DNA of 64,000 nt. Source: Aestuariibaculum sp. M13 (GTDB taxonomy: Bacteria > Bacteroidota > Bacteroidia > Flavobacteriales > Flavobacteriaceae). Below, piece after piece: positions 36,377-45,348 of the stretch. Position 1 is the first letter of the stretch. Each line of letters opens with the position of its first letter. The position numbers were made by a program, and so were the translations under genes. The stretch spans positions 1 to 64,000 of the forward strand of contig NZ_JANIAC010000006.1 in the NCBI RefSeq assembly GCF_024723255.1. Reading direction: 5' to 3'. The notes beneath the pieces were generated by a model. That model saw only the letters and a program-made list of their open reading frames with translations, was not told where the DNA came from and searched no databases.

Positions 36377-38863
36377 ATGTATGTAATCAAAAGAGACGGC
36401 AGAAAAGAACAAGTGATGTTCGACAAAATCACCGCCAGGGTGCGAAAATTATGTTACGGATTAAACGAGTTAGTAGATCCATTAAAAGTAACAATGCGAG
36501 TAATTGAAGGACTTTACGATGGTGTAACCACGAGCGAACTTGATAATTTAGCTGCTGAGATTGCTGCAACCATGACAACGGCACATCCAGATTATGCACG
36601 TTTAGCGGCACGTATCTCTGTGTCTAACTTACATAAAAACACGAAGAAGAGTTTTAGTGATGTTATGCACGATCTTTATACTTACATCAATCCGCGTACC
36701 GGGCAGGAAGCACCGCTTTTAGCTGATGATGTATACAAAGTGATTATGGATAACAAAGAGGTGTTAGATTCTACCATTATCTACAACCGCGATTTTGGTT
36801 ACGATTACTTCGGATTTAAAACCTTAGAGCGTTCTTACCTGTTAAAATTAAACGGAAAGATTGCTGAGCGTCCACAACATATGTTAATGCGTGTAGCAGT
36901 TGGTATTCACTTAGACGATATCGAATCGGTAGTAGAAACTTACGAGTTGATGTCTAAAAAATACTTTACCCACGCGACGCCAACTTTATTTAATTCAGGA
37001 ACGCCAAAACCACAAATGTCGTCTTGTTTTCTTTTAACAATGAAAGATGACAGTATTGATGGTATTTACGATACATTAAAACAAACGGCCAAAATTTCTC
37101 AATCTGCCGGAGGAATTGGTTTAGCTATTCACAATATCCGTGCAACAGGAAGTTATATTGCCGGAACCAACGGAACATCAAATGGTATTGTTCCAATGCT
37201 AAAAGTATTTAACGATACAGCACGTTATGTAGATCAAGGAGGAGGAAAGCGTAAAGGAAGTTTCGCGATGTACATCGAAACCTGGCATGCCGATATTATG
37301 GATTTCTTAGACCTGAAGAAAAACCACGGTAAGGAGGAAATGCGTGCGCGTGATTTATTCTACGCGATGTGGATTTCAGATTTATTCATGAAACGTGTTC
37401 AGGAAGACGGATCTTGGACCTTAATGTGTCCTAACGAATGTCCAGGATTAGACGAAGTGCACAGTGAAGCATTTGAAGAATTATATTTAAAATACGAAAG
37501 CGAAGGTAAAGGTCGTAAAACGATTAAGGCACGTGAACTTTGGGAGAAAATATTAGAATCTCAAATCGAAACGGGTACACCGTACATGTTGTATAAAGAT
37601 GCAGCGAACCGTAAATCGAACCAACAGAATTTAGGTACCATTCGTTCTTCTAATTTATGTACAGAGATTCTTGAATACACATCTCCAGATGAAGTTGCCG
37701 TATGTAACTTAGCATCGATTGCGTTACCAATGTTTATTAAAAACGGAGAGTTCGATCACAAGGAATTATTCCGTATTACAAAACGTGTAACAAAAAACTT
37801 AAACCGAGTAATCGACAGAAATTACTATCCGGTAATTGAAGCTGAAAACTCAAACATGCGTCACCGTCCAATTGGATTAGGAGTACAAGGATTGGCAGAT
37901 ACGTTTATTAAATTACGTATGCCTTTTACTAGTGATGAAGCAAAACAATTAAACCAGGATATATTTGAAACCCTTTATTATGCTGCAGTAACGGCAAGTA
38001 TGGAAGAAGCTAAGGTAGACGGACCGTACCAGACTTACGAAGGTTCTCCTATTAGTAAAGGTCAGTTCCAACACAATCTTTGGAATATTAAAGATGAAGA
38101 ATTAAGCGGTAACTGGGATTGGGATAAATTACGTCAGCAGGTATTAAAACACGGAGTTCGTAACTCGCTTTTAGTAGCACCAATGCCAACAGCTTCAACA
38201 TCTCAGATTTTAGGAAATAATGAGTGTTTCGAGCCTTACACATCTAACATTTATACACGTCGTGTATTATCGGGTGAATTTATCGTTGTAAACAAACATT
38301 TATTAGAAGACTTGGTAGAACTTGGTCTTTGGAATGAAAGTTTAAAACAAGATATAATGCGTGCTAATGGTTCAGTACAAAATGTTGATGTTCCTCAGCA
38401 TATTAAAGAACTTTATAAAACGGTTTGGGAGTTAAGTATGAAAGATATTATCGATATGTCTCGTCAACGTGGATACTTTATCGATCAGTCGCAATCGCTT
38501 AACTTGTTTATGGAAGGTGCAACCATGGCTAAATTAACATCGATGCACTTCTATGCCTGGAAAAGCGGCTTAAAAACAGGTATGTATTACTTACGTACTA
38601 AGAGTGCTGTTGATGCCATTAAATTTACGCTTCAAACCACTAAAAAAGAAGAACCTGTTGCTCAGACTGTAGAAGTTAAAGAGGTTAATGTTCAGGAGCA
38701 GGATCAAAAGCAAAATGTAGCAGCAAAAAATGCAGCTAAATTTTCAAAACAAACACAGGCAGAGGTTGATGTTCAACCAATGACTCCAGAAGAAATGAAA
38801 GCCCTAATTGCACAAGCTAAAGCTGGTCAAGGTGACGACGATTGTGTGATGTGTGGTTCATAA
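36377..38863 (+). CDS. nrdA: Ribonucleoside-diphosphate reductase class Ia, large subunit
   Basis: R1 binds the substrate and carries the catalytic thiyl chemistry. An N-terminal ATP-cone ([18 protein letters not shown]) provides the overall dATP/ATP control. Active-site segments include [20 protein letters not shown] (first redox cysteine) and [11 protein letters not shown] with the Asn-Cys-Glu triad, then VCNLASIAL. The C-terminal swinging pair Cys823 and Cys826 is in DDCVMCGS. Before it lies a low-complexity Gln/Lys/Glu linker (about 755-800). The 828-residue length matches class Ia R1 of the eukaryotic-like group. A strong terminator follows. Confidence 0.97.
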   Translation: MYVIKRDGRKEQVMFDKITARVRKLCYGLNELVDPLKVTMRVIEGLYDGVTTSELDNLAAEIAATMTTAHPDYARLAARISVSNLHKNTKKSFSDVMHDLYTYINPRTGQEAPLLADDVYKVIMDNKEVLDSTIIYNRDFGYDYFGFKTLERSYLLKLNGKIAERPQHMLMRVAVGIHLDDIESVVETYELMSKKYFTHATPTLFNSGTPKPQMSSCFLLTMKDDSIDGIYDTLKQTAKISQSAGGIGLAIHNIRATGSYIAGTNGTSNGIVPMLKVFNDTARYVDQGGGKRKGSFAMYIETWHADIMDFLDLKKNHGKEEMRARDLFYAMWISDLFMKRVQEDGSWTLMCPNECPGLDEVHSEAFEELYLKYESEGKGRKTIKARELWEKILESQIETGTPYMLYKDAANRKSNQQNLGTIRSSNLCTEILEYTSPDEVAVCNLASIALPMFIKNGEFDHKELFRITKRVTKNLNRVIDRNYYPVIEAENSNMRHRPIGLGVQGLADTFIKLRMPFTSDEAKQLNQDIFETLYYAAVTASMEEAKVDGPYQTYEGSPISKGQFQHNLWNIKDEELSGNWDWDKLRQQVLKHGVRNSLLVAPMPTASTSQILGNNECFEPYTSNIYTRRVLSGEFIVVNKHLLEDLVELGLWNESLKQDIMRANGSVQNVDVPQHIKELYKTVWELSMKDIIDMSRQRGYFIDQSQSLNLFMEGATMAKLTSMHFYAWKSGLKTGMYYLRTKSAVDAIKFTLQTTKKEEPVAQTVEVKEVNVQEQDQKQNVAAKNAAKFSKQTQAEVDVQPMTPEEMKALIAQAKAGQGDDDCVMCGS

Positions 38864-38929
38864 TAATATGCATTCTATATGAGCTTTTAATTGGCTGAGA
38901 ATGATTTTTTAATTAAGTGTTATATTACA

Positions 38930-38959
38930 AAAAAAGCACCTCTTTGGAGGTGCTTTTTT
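38930..38959 (+). terminator. Terminator of nrdBA
   Basis: AAAAAAGCACCTC pairs with GAGGTGCTTTTTT around loop TTTG. It is T-rich on both strands and lies between nrdA and the convergent ppnP, so it can serve both. Confidence 0.9.
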
Positions 38960-38979
38960 AGTTTGATTAAGGTCTGGTT

Positions 38980-39261
38980 TTATTGGTACTGACACAAATA
39001 TGAGGTTTGTGTGCTAACCTTTACTAAAAAGCTTTTATTTGCGTCAATTTCGTAGGCTTCACCTGCTTTATATGTTGCCCATTCATTTGAATTAGGAAGT
39101 TTTACGGTCATCTCACCTTCAATGACGGTCATAGTTTCATGTAGTGAGGTTGAGAATTCGTATTCTCCCGGTTCCATAACGCCTAAAGTTGATTTTCCTT
39201 CAGCTGTGGTATAGCCTAAGGATTTTACATTATTGTTAAAATAACTGTTTTCTGATATCAT
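38980..39261 (-). CDS. ppnP: Pyrimidine/purine nucleoside phosphorylase
   Basis: A small cupin-fold enzyme that splits nucleosides with phosphate (YaiE/PpnP family). The 93 residues show the conserved NSYFNNNVKSLGY start, then STLGVMEPGEYEFSTS and the barrel core HETMTVIEGEMTVKLPN, ending LVKVSTQTSYLCQY. The frame opens with TTG at 39291; the ATG at 39261 (MISENSYF) follows a perfect -7 element and matches the family start. It is next to the phosphate block on the same strand but has its own promoter and lacks the 11-bp repeats, so it is probably not part of that regulon. Confidence 0.92.
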   Translation of the reverse strand: MISENSYFNNNVKSLGYTTAEGKSTLGVMEPGEYEFSTSLHETMTVIEGEMTVKLPNSNEWATYKAGEAYEIDANKSFLVKVSTQTSYLCQYQ

Positions 39262-39278
39262 AATTGGTTTGTTTTTTG

Positions 39279-39286
39279 CAAATGTA
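39279..39286 (-). promoter_or_regulatory. -7 promoter element for ppnP
   Basis: On the minus strand the sequence is TACATTTG, an exact match to TAnnTTTG, 17 bases before the ppnP ATG. It supports the start at 39261. Confidence 0.6.
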
Positions 39287-39340
39287 TACAAAATAGGTAG
39301 GAATTAAATAGTATTCGTGTTTAGGATGTTATAAAAATTA

Positions 39341-39365
39341 AAAAGCACCCAGAACAGGTGCTTTT
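39341..39365 (-). terminator. Isolated minus-strand terminator
   Basis: AAAAGCACC pairs with GGTGCTTTT. On the minus strand the tail is TTTTTAATTTTT. It lies after the terminator of the PiT gene (39502-39535), so it would stop a transcript that begins between the two. No reading frame of note lies there. Confidence 0.6.
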
Positions 39366-39501
39366 CATCTAACTCAACGATTCAAATGTTATGGAAAAGG
39401 ATTTCCCTTTACTTTGTGAGCGCCAAATTAGGTGCATTATGTTAAGTAAATAGGGGTTTAGTATTAAGATAGTTTTATCTTATTTATAAAAGACATAAAA
39501 C

Positions 39502-39535
39502 AAAAAAGCCTGTGAAATTTTCACAGGCTTTTTTT
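39502..39535 (-). terminator. Terminator of the PiT gene
   Basis: A perfect palindrome with arms AAAAAAGCCTGTGA and TCACAGGCTTTTTT lies 20 bases beyond the stop. It is T-rich on both strands. Confidence 0.9.
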
Positions 39536-39554
39536 ATATGAAGTAATATGTTAC

Positions 39555-41861
39555 TTATGCTTTTGTTTCTTCAGCTTTAATAGTCGCAGGAGCTACAGAT
39601 GCGTCGTGTGCCTGGTCGTATTCTTCTAAAAGATTCATAGTTGCATTTAATAAATCTTTAGTTTCTAAAAGTAAGCTAAAGTATAAGGTTGTGTTTTTCG
39701 GACTCGATTCTTCAGTACGAGTACGTTCAACCTGTTTTTGAATTTTAGTTGTAACTAAAGAAGTGATTTCAGATTTTCTTCCTAAAATTACAGAAAGTTG
39801 ATCGAAAGATTCTGTGTTAAATGCATTGTGAACATTAGTGAATAATCTTTCGAAACGCTCATCTACTTCTTTAAGTTCTTTAATCTGATTAAACTTCAAC
39901 TTTTTATGGTTGTTGTTTATGTGTTTATGACTCACTTTAGTAATGTACTCTAAAGACTGAACCATATCTTGTAAATAACCTAAAATGTGAATGTAGAAGT
40001 TACTTGCGCCAACACTAGATTCATCTAAGTTTTTAATAAAATAGAAGATATTATCTCTCAATTCATCAACTTCATTCGATAGTTTGATAATTTGAGTTTT
40101 GTTCTTTTTCAATAAAACTAAATCCTGTTTTGCTAAACCGTTAATGGCATTGGTGTAAATTTTGTTTCCGCGTTTTACAACATTGGCAATGTTTTTAGAG
40201 CTTTCGTGAATAACACCTTGAATAGAACTGTTTTCAGAAAGGGTTAAGCTGTCTTCAGTTTTAGATTCCGCAGATGATTTTCTATGTGAAATATAGTTTC
40301 TCGCTAATAAAACAATAGCAAATAATAATAAAACCGGTACCATTACTGATACATTCCAGTTAATTAAATATGCAATTAATCCGGCAGCGATAAAGGCGAT
40401 AAATGCGGTAAAGAACCAACCTCCAATAACGTTTAATACTCCGGCAACACGATATACAGCGCTTTCACTACCCCAGGCTCTGTCGGCTAAAGAGGTACCC
40501 ATGGCCACCATAAAGGTTACATAAGTTGTAGAAAGTGGTAATTTCATAGAAGTCGCTAAAGAGATTAAAGCTGCAGCAACTGTTAAGTTAATGGCTGCTC
40601 TAACCATATCGAAAGCCGGTAAATCTTTTGCTTTCGATTTTGAAGTTGACACTTCTGGTTTTTCAAATTGTTTTTCAATTTTTTCTTGCCACGATCCTGG
40701 TAAGATAAACGATGACATTTGCGACATAGCAATAGCCGATCTTACGAAACCACGAGATAAGAAGTTTGGTTGAAAACGCTCTTTCCCTTCACCTTCTCTA
40801 GATAAATTAATTTCTGTTTCAGTTACTTTCTTCGCTTTTGAAGAGAACCATAACGTAGCTACCATTACTAAACCTGAAATAACAAGCATAATGGTTGGCG
40901 TAGGTACTTTTTCAGCTAATACACCCATGCTAAATGCATCGGCAGCAACACCAGAACTAACCCAGGCGTTGTAAGACTGGTAACCAGCGATAGGCACACC
41001 AATAAAGTTTACTAAATCGTTTCCAGCGAAAGCTAATGCTAACGCAAAGGTACCAACAGCAATAATTACTTTATAAATATTAGCTTTTAAGAAGGTCATT
41101 AATGCGTATGAAATTAAACTCCATAACACAAAACTTAAAGACACAATAAGTAGTACTTTTTCTTCTAAGAACTTGCTGATTTTCATACCGCCAAGCATTT
41201 CTAATTCCTGACTGGCAAATGCAGTTCCTTTAATTCCTTTTAAGAAAATAAAGTAGGTAATTGAAGCTAAGGCTAAACCACCAAAAACAGCACCAACCCA
41301 TTTAGCTTTATTTAAAAAGTTGTATGACAATAATAAACGGGTAATCCACTGCACAATGGCTCCTATTGAAAAAGCAACTACTACCGAGAGTAAAATACCA
41401 AAAATAATGGACGTCGCTTTCGAGGTGTTAATGTAGTTTACAACATCGGAAAAGTTTCCGTTTTGGTGTGCAATTTTAATAAGGGCCATAGCAACAGAAG
41501 CTCCAAGTAATTCGAATACAATAGAAACTGTTGTAGAGGTAGGCATACCCACCGTATTAAAAAAGTCTAAAAGGAGGATGTCTGTAATCATTACCGCCAT
41601 GAAAATGATCATAATTTCATTGAACATGAATTCATGCGGATTGAAAATCCCTTTTCGGGCAACTTCCATCATACCGCTTGAGAAAATAGCTCCTACGGCA
41701 ATACCAATACTGGCAACAATCATTATCGTTTTAAACGAAATGGCTTTCGAACCGATAGCGGAGTTTAAGAAGTTTACCGCGTCGTTACTAACCCCAACAA
41801 CCAAATCGGCAATGGCTAAAATGGCCAGGGCAATAATCATAAATAAATAAATATTTTCCAT
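39555..41861 (-). CDS. PiT family inorganic phosphate transporter with PhoU-like C-terminal domain
   Basis: An inner-membrane cation-coupled phosphate symporter. The two PiT signatures are GVSNDAVNFLNSAIG at about residues 23-37 and AGNDLVNFIGVPIAGYQSY at about 283-301. Around a dozen helices extend to about residue 530. The remaining 230 residues (about 560-740) are soluble and helical, with heptad-like runs such as KQDLVLLKKNKTQIIKLSNEVDELRDNI, like PhoU domains that modulate phosphate uptake. Usual PiT proteins have about 350-500 residues, so this is a natural fusion. Its promoter has an 11-bp repeat box and a GATATTTGC -7. The phosphate-selective porin lies upstream on the same strand. 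Confidence 0.93.
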   Translation of the reverse strand: MENIYLFMIIALAILAIADLVVGVSNDAVNFLNSAIGSKAISFKTIMIVASIGIAVGAIFSSGMMEVARKGIFNPHEFMFNEIMIIFMAVMITDILLLDFFNTVGMPTSTTVSIVFELLGASVAMALIKIAHQNGNFSDVVNYINTSKATSIIFGILLSVVVAFSIGAIVQWITRLLLSYNFLNKAKWVGAVFGGLALASITYFIFLKGIKGTAFASQELEMLGGMKISKFLEEKVLLIVSLSFVLWSLISYALMTFLKANIYKVIIAVGTFALALAFAGNDLVNFIGVPIAGYQSYNAWVSSGVAADAFSMGVLAEKVPTPTIMLVISGLVMVATLWFSSKAKKVTETEINLSREGEGKERFQPNFLSRGFVRSAIAMSQMSSFILPGSWQEKIEKQFEKPEVSTSKSKAKDLPAFDMVRAAINLTVAAALISLATSMKLPLSTTYVTFMVAMGTSLADRAWGSESAVYRVAGVLNVIGGWFFTAFIAFIAAGLIAYLINWNVSVMVPVLLLFAIVLLARNYISHRKSSAESKTEDSLTLSENSSIQGVIHESSKNIANVVKRGNKIYTNAINGLAKQDLVLLKKNKTQIIKLSNEVDELRDNIFYFIKNLDESSVGASNFYIHILGYLQDMVQSLEYITKVSHKHINNNHKKLKFNQIKELKEVDERFERLFTNVHNAFNTESFDQLSVILGRKSEITSLVTTKIQKQVERTRTEESSPKNTTLYFSLLLETKDLLNATMNLLEEYDQAHDASVAPATIKAEETKA

Positions 41862-41881
41862 TTTTTAATTAGAAATAGTTT

Positions 41882-41927
41882 GCAAATATCTTTAGTGTTT
41901 CTGTATGTAATGTTATATTAATGTTAA
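41882..41927 (-). promoter_or_regulatory. Pho-box-like promoter of the PiT gene
   Basis: On the plus strand ATGTT occurs at 41910 and 41921, exactly 11 bases apart (TTAACAT-type repeats on the coding strand). The -7 element reads GATATTTGC on the minus strand, 41882-41890. The distance from the last base of the -7 (41882) to the first ATGTT is 28 bases, the same as at 43149 and 43314. The box thus replaces the -33 element, as expected for an activator like PhoB/PhoP. Confidence 0.6.
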
Positions 41928-41930
41928 CTT

Positions 41931-43121
41931 TTAGAAATGGATATCGCACTGTAGTCTGTACATCACCTGACCGTTGTTGGTTGGTACATCTAAATAGCTA
42001 ATATCGGTTTGTACTTTTAATTTATGTCCTACAATAAATTTAGACAGTCCTAATGTATATTGTGTTTCAGGATTTTTACCTGTAATATTTTTATCTAATT
42101 CTACGTTGGTATAACGACCAGTAACTTCCCAGTTATTTTTGAATAAATAGCCTGATTGAAGGTTTAAACCTTTACCAACTTGTACTTCAGCTCCTGTTAA
42201 ACTACCATCGGCATTTTTAGCTATTGGATCATCAGCTGTTCTATCGGCATATTCACCCATAAAAGAGAATCCTTTATACTTAAACATGGCATCTATAAAG
42301 ATAGTAGAAATATTTGTTTCGTACAGCCCTTCATTAGTTTCCATGTAAGATCCCAGATTTCCTCGGTCTCTTACGGCGTTGTTATTGAAGTTATACGTAG
42401 CACCTACAGCTAATTTAGGAGTTTGCTCGCGGTTTAAATCAGAACCTTTATAGTCTCCCTTACTTTGAAAATCTCCAAAAGGATATAATTCTACACGTCC
42501 GGTATATTGATGACCTCCTTCATTCCCTGTTGTTACATTACGACCTTCACCTTGAGAAATAGAAGCTATTTCTTTAACAATAAATTTATTTGTTAGGTTG
42601 AAATGGTGTCTTAACTGAAGTCCCATATCACGGTCAATGTTAAAACGGCTGTTTACTAACGAACGGTCTACCAATTGTAAATCTGCAGATGAGATTACAC
42701 GTTCGCGATTCCCTGGTAATTTGGTTTGTCCCGCCCATAATACAAAGTTTCCTGCAAAATTCCATTTTAAAACAGCATCCATTACGTATCTTGGAGAATT
42801 ACTGGTGTATTGGGAAGCGCCAGACATATCGCGGTTGGCTAATCCTAACTCTACTTTATACTGAAGTTTTGGAGAGAAGGCGAAACCGTCAAATTTTAAA
42901 CGCGAACGTCTAATTAACATGCTGGTTTCTAAAGATTCTCCATCCTGCCATGTTGAAGTTCCTAAAAGTTGCATACGAAATCCAACTTTCATTGTAAATG
43001 AACTGTCCTTGCCAACTAGATTAAAAAGTCCTTTGCCAAACTTTGGGGCATTAGTTTCTTGCGCATAATAAGTGCTTGTAGCTAACATTAAAATAGCTAC
43101 CAGGCTCCATCTAAATTTCAT
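41931..43121 (-). CDS. Phosphate-selective porin (OprO/OprP type)
   Basis: An exported outer-membrane barrel of 396 residues with signal peptide MKFRWSLVAILMLATSTYY-A-Q. The mature part has the OprO/P pattern: SFTMKVGFRMQLLG, then LIRRSRLKFDGFAFSPKLQYKVELGLANRD and FVLWAGQTKLPGNRERVISS, with many basic residues that could line an anion path. It ends with the strand pattern YRLQCDIHF. It lies 69 bases upstream of the PiT gene on the same strand, and each gene has its own Pho-box-like promoter. The likely role is passage of phosphate through the outer membrane when it is scarce; the family supports this, the regulation is inferred. Confidence 0.9.
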   Translation of the reverse strand: MKFRWSLVAILMLATSTYYAQETNAPKFGKGLFNLVGKDSSFTMKVGFRMQLLGTSTWQDGESLETSMLIRRSRLKFDGFAFSPKLQYKVELGLANRDMSGASQYTSNSPRYVMDAVLKWNFAGNFVLWAGQTKLPGNRERVISSADLQLVDRSLVNSRFNIDRDMGLQLRHHFNLTNKFIVKEIASISQGEGRNVTTGNEGGHQYTGRVELYPFGDFQSKGDYKGSDLNREQTPKLAVGATYNFNNNAVRDRGNLGSYMETNEGLYETNISTIFIDAMFKYKGFSFMGEYADRTADDPIAKNADGSLTGAEVQVGKGLNLQSGYLFKNNWEVTGRYTNVELDKNITGKNPETQYTLGLSKFIVGHKLKVQTDISYLDVPTNNGQVMYRLQCDIHF

Positions 43122-43148
43122 AAATTTTATTCTAAGTTTTTGTCGCCG

Positions 43149-43194
43149 GCAAAAGTCTAACTTTAAAACGATTTCAATGTTTCCTTAATGTTAA
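43149..43194 (-). promoter_or_regulatory. Pho-box-like promoter of the porin gene
   Basis: ATGTT lies at 43177 and 43188 (11 bases apart) on the plus strand. The -7 is GACTTTTGC on the minus strand, 43149-43157. The 28-base distance from -7 to box equals that of the PiT promoter. Confidence 0.6.
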
Positions 43195-43202
43195 ATGTAC
43201 GT

Positions 43203-43308
43203 AAAAAAAAAGAGACTACCTTGGCCGAAGGTAGTCTCCATAGAAATCATAATAATGTAGTCGACAAAAACTAATAGATTATATGAAATACTAAATGTTG
43301 TCTTAAGA
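43203..43308 (-). ncRNA. Candidate small RNA in the phosphate block
   Basis: A very strong minus-strand terminator lies at 43203-43238: GAGACTACCTT pairs with AAGGTAGTCTC around a five-base loop and nine T follow. It stands upstream of the porin gene and downstream of no minus-strand gene, so it needs a transcript of its own. A -7-like TTTTATTTGC lies at 43314-43323, giving a start near 43308 and an RNA of about 105 bases. No convincing reading frame is inside. The existence of the RNA is inference. Confidence 0.45.
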
Positions 43309-43313
43309 CTCAC

Positions 43314-43359
43314 GCAAATAAAACGTAATTGCATGATTTAAATGTAACGGTAATATTAA
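43314..43359 (-). promoter_or_regulatory. Putative promoter of the candidate small RNA
   Basis: The -7-like TTTTATTTGC occupies 43314-43323 on the minus strand. A degenerate box, ATGTA at 43342 and ATATT at 43353, has the 11-base period and again lies 28 bases from the -7. The 385-base gap from 43122 to 43506 otherwise holds the porin promoter, the small RNA and the four-unit repeat array. Confidence 0.4.
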
Positions 43360-43428
43360 GTAATTATTAATTCACGTATGTTAAATTTTAACATATAACG
43401 GATTGGTATTCAGTGTTAAATGTATTCA

Positions 43429-43484
43429 ATGTTAAATTAATGTTATCTAACTGTTGATTAAATGTTATGAAATGCGTATATTTA
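43429..43484 (+). promoter_or_regulatory. Four-unit 11-bp repeat array and -7 element before the MORN gene
   Basis: ATGTT at 43429, ATGTT at 43440, CTGTT at 43451 and ATGTT at 43462 form four copies at an exact 11-base period. A -7-like TATATTTA follows at 43477-43484. The repeats face the opposite way to those of the PiT and porin promoters relative to transcription. Confidence 0.5.
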
Positions 43485-43506
43485 CTGTATAAATGTTTAA
43501 TACCCC

Positions 43507-43863
43507 ATGATTATGAAGAAGTTTATTTTATCTCTGGCCTTTTTAGTTACTGTGGTTTCTTTTGGACAACAAAAAAGAGACTTAAAGCTTAATAAAGATA
43601 CTAATTTAATTGAGGTAACTTACTATCATGACAATGGAGTGGTAGCCCAAACAGGGTTTTACACTACAGATGGTAAATTACAAGGTGAATGGTTAAGCTA
43701 CAACGAAGAAGGCACGAAAACAGTTTCAGGTAATTATGATAATGGGAAAAAAGTCGGCAAATGGTTTTACTATACTGGTGAAACTATAAAAGAAGTAGAT
43801 TACAACGCTAATGAAATAGCAAGTTTAAAAGAAACAAACGTGAAGAACGATAAGGGTCTTTAA
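43507..43863 (+). CDS. Exported MORN-repeat (YwqK-like) protein
   Basis: A 118-residue protein with signal peptide (MKKFILSLAFLVTVVSFG-Q). ATGs at 43507 and 43513 are both possible. The mature part contains MORN-like units: VTYYHDNGVVAQTGFYTTDGKLQGEWLSYNEEG and GNYDNGKKVGKWFYYTGETIKE, with the typical YYxNG and GxWxxY pattern. Such proteins are often called YwqK-like and have no assigned catalytic role. It is the only plus-strand gene in the phosphate block and follows a four-unit 11-bp repeat array. It shares a two-way terminator with the convergent beta-helix lipoprotein. A phosphate-starvation envelope protein is a fair guess. Confidence 0.82.
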   Translation: MIMKKFILSLAFLVTVVSFGQQKRDLKLNKDTNLIEVTYYHDNGVVAQTGFYTTDGKLQGEWLSYNEEGTKTVSGNYDNGKKVGKWFYYTGETIKEVDYNANEIASLKETNVKNDKGL

Positions 43864-43881
43864 AACGTAAATACTAAACAT

Positions 43882-43913
43882 AAAAAAAGCATCTCAATTG
43901 AGATGCTTTTTTT
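43882..43913 (+). terminator. Two-way terminator between MORN and beta-helix genes
   Basis: A perfect 32-base palindrome with arms AAAAAAAGCATCTCAA and its complement, T-rich on both strands, between two convergent genes. Confidence 0.9.
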
Positions 43914-43937
43914 ATGTTTTATAAGGTTGAAATTTTC

Positions 43938-45134
43938 TTATAATTTGATTACCACAAAGCTTTGGTTAGCCCATGAGAAAACTGATAAGTCAGCTCCAAC
44001 ACCAGCCTTAGTAGAAATTGTATTGTCAGCAGTAACAGTGATTCCATCTGTAATTTCTGTAACAGTACCATTGATGTCTCCACCTACTTTATCGGTGCCT
44101 ACGTTTCCTTGAGCAACAGCATTAGTGATAGTTACCGTACCGTTACCAGAAGAATCGTCAGTATCAATTCTGTTTCCGAAAGAAGCATTACCATAAGCGG
44201 CAAACAATATGTTATTTACAGTAGCAACAGTTCCTCGTCTAATTTCAGCACCAGCTTTTAAAGCAACGTCTGGATTAAGGTTTAAGATTGTTACATTTTT
44301 TAAAGAAGGAGTAGAGATTGGTGCAGCAGTTGGATCTGAACTATTGCTATCTCCTTCAAGACCTCTTGGATCTTCACTGGCAGCGTCAAAACCATCATTA
44401 CGAACACCAAAAGCATTGTTTATTGTTCCAGAGTAACCTTCTGTCCAGTCAAACATATCATCTGCAATATTAGCACAATAAACGTTTGTTACATTAACAG
44501 TTCCTCCAAAGAACTCAACACCGTCATCATTTCCGTTGTTTACTACAATGTTGTTAACGATTGTTCCGCTACCAACACCAAAGAAAGAAATTCCGTTAAA
44601 TTCTTGCTCTCCGTTAATTTTAGCACCTGTATATTCAGCAATAATATAGCTTAATTCACCAGAACTATCAGCATCATCAGTACCGCCATAAAGTAATCCA
44701 GCAACCTCAGACTGTACGTCTGTTCCTTTGTTTGTTTTAGCTTTACCGGCAAGAACTAATCCTCCCCAGTCACCAGCTTTTGGAGACGCTGCATCTGAAG
44801 TGAAAGTAATTGGCAATGCAGCAGTTCCTTTAGCGATTAATTTAGCACCTCTTTCAACAGCTAAAAACACATCAGTTCTTCCGCTCTTCGCTTTAATTAC
44901 AGTTCCTGGTTCGATAGTTAAAGTTGCTCCTTCTTTTACAGTTAAAGAGCTAGTTAATGTATATTCAACAGATGCTAATAAAGTAGCATTTTCAGAAATT
45001 TCACCTTTTAATTCATTATCAGTGATAACTCCTCCTCCAGTTCCTGGGTCTATAGTTCTGTTGTCATCATCACTTGAACAAGAGAAAATTGAAGCGGCAA
45101 CTGCAACGATTAATAAGTTTCTAAAGTTTTTCAT
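43938..45134 (-). CDS. Surface lipoprotein with beta-helix-like repeats, TonB receptor partner
   Basis: The 398 residues begin with a lipoprotein signal ending IFSCSSDDD (Cys19). After a glycine-rich linker comes YTLTSSLTVKEGATLTIEPGTVIKAKSG, the usual opening of right-handed beta-helix domains, followed by repeats such as GTIVNNIVVNNGNDDGVEFFGGTVNVTN. It has Asp-rich loops but no visible catalytic triad. It is just downstream of a TonB-dependent receptor on the same strand (214-base gap, with a terminator between). This receptor-lipoprotein order is common in Bacteroidota nutrient uptake. Promoter repeats suggest phosphate control. A substrate-binding or cell-surface role is inferred; the ligand is unknown. 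Confidence 0.8.
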   Translation of the reverse strand: MKNFRNLLIVAVAASIFSCSSDDDNRTIDPGTGGGVITDNELKGEISENATLLASVEYTLTSSLTVKEGATLTIEPGTVIKAKSGRTDVFLAVERGAKLIAKGTAALPITFTSDAASPKAGDWGGLVLAGKAKTNKGTDVQSEVAGLLYGGTDDADSSGELSYIIAEYTGAKINGEQEFNGISFFGVGSGTIVNNIVVNNGNDDGVEFFGGTVNVTNVYCANIADDMFDWTEGYSGTINNAFGVRNDGFDAASEDPRGLEGDSNSSDPTAAPISTPSLKNVTILNLNPDVALKAGAEIRRGTVATVNNILFAAYGNASFGNRIDTDDSSGNGTVTITNAVAQGNVGTDKVGGDINGTVTEITDGITVTADNTISTKAGVGADLSVFSWANQSFVVIKL

Positions 45135-45174
45135 TTTGTTTTCTATTTTTTAGTTTCCTAGTTTTTATTGTTCT

Positions 45175-45260
45175 GCAAATTAAAGTCGTTAGTTTAAATC
45201 TAGTTTGAAGCTAACATTAGTATTAGGTTAAGAAATTTGATTAATGTTAAGTTAATGTTT
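45175..45260 (-). promoter_or_regulatory. Repeat boxes and -7 element upstream of the beta-helix gene
   Basis: The -7-like TTTAATTTGCAG lies around 45173-45184 on the minus strand. ATGTT at 45244 and 45255 gives a good 11-bp pair, but 69 bases away. Nearer, AGTTT at 45191 and 45202 also has the 11-base period but fits the 28-base rule less well (off by two). Confidence 0.4.
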
Positions 45261-45293
45261 ACTATGGCTTTAAGTGCTTTATTTTAATAAAAA

Positions 45294-45324
45294 CCCCTCT
45301 AGTATATTTTTAATAATAGAGGGG
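45294..45324 (-). terminator. Terminator of the TonB receptor gene
   Basis: CCCCTCTA pairs with TAGAGGGG. On the minus strand the tail is TTTTTATT. It starts 24 bases after the receptor stop. Confidence 0.8.
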
Positions 45325-45348
45325 CTAATAGTTGAATTTTATTTGAGA

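Noticed and set aside
43240-43260. Short frame (19 codons) starting MISMETTFG inside the candidate small RNA
   Set aside because: It runs through the terminator stem and past its T run, so it is unlikely to be translated.
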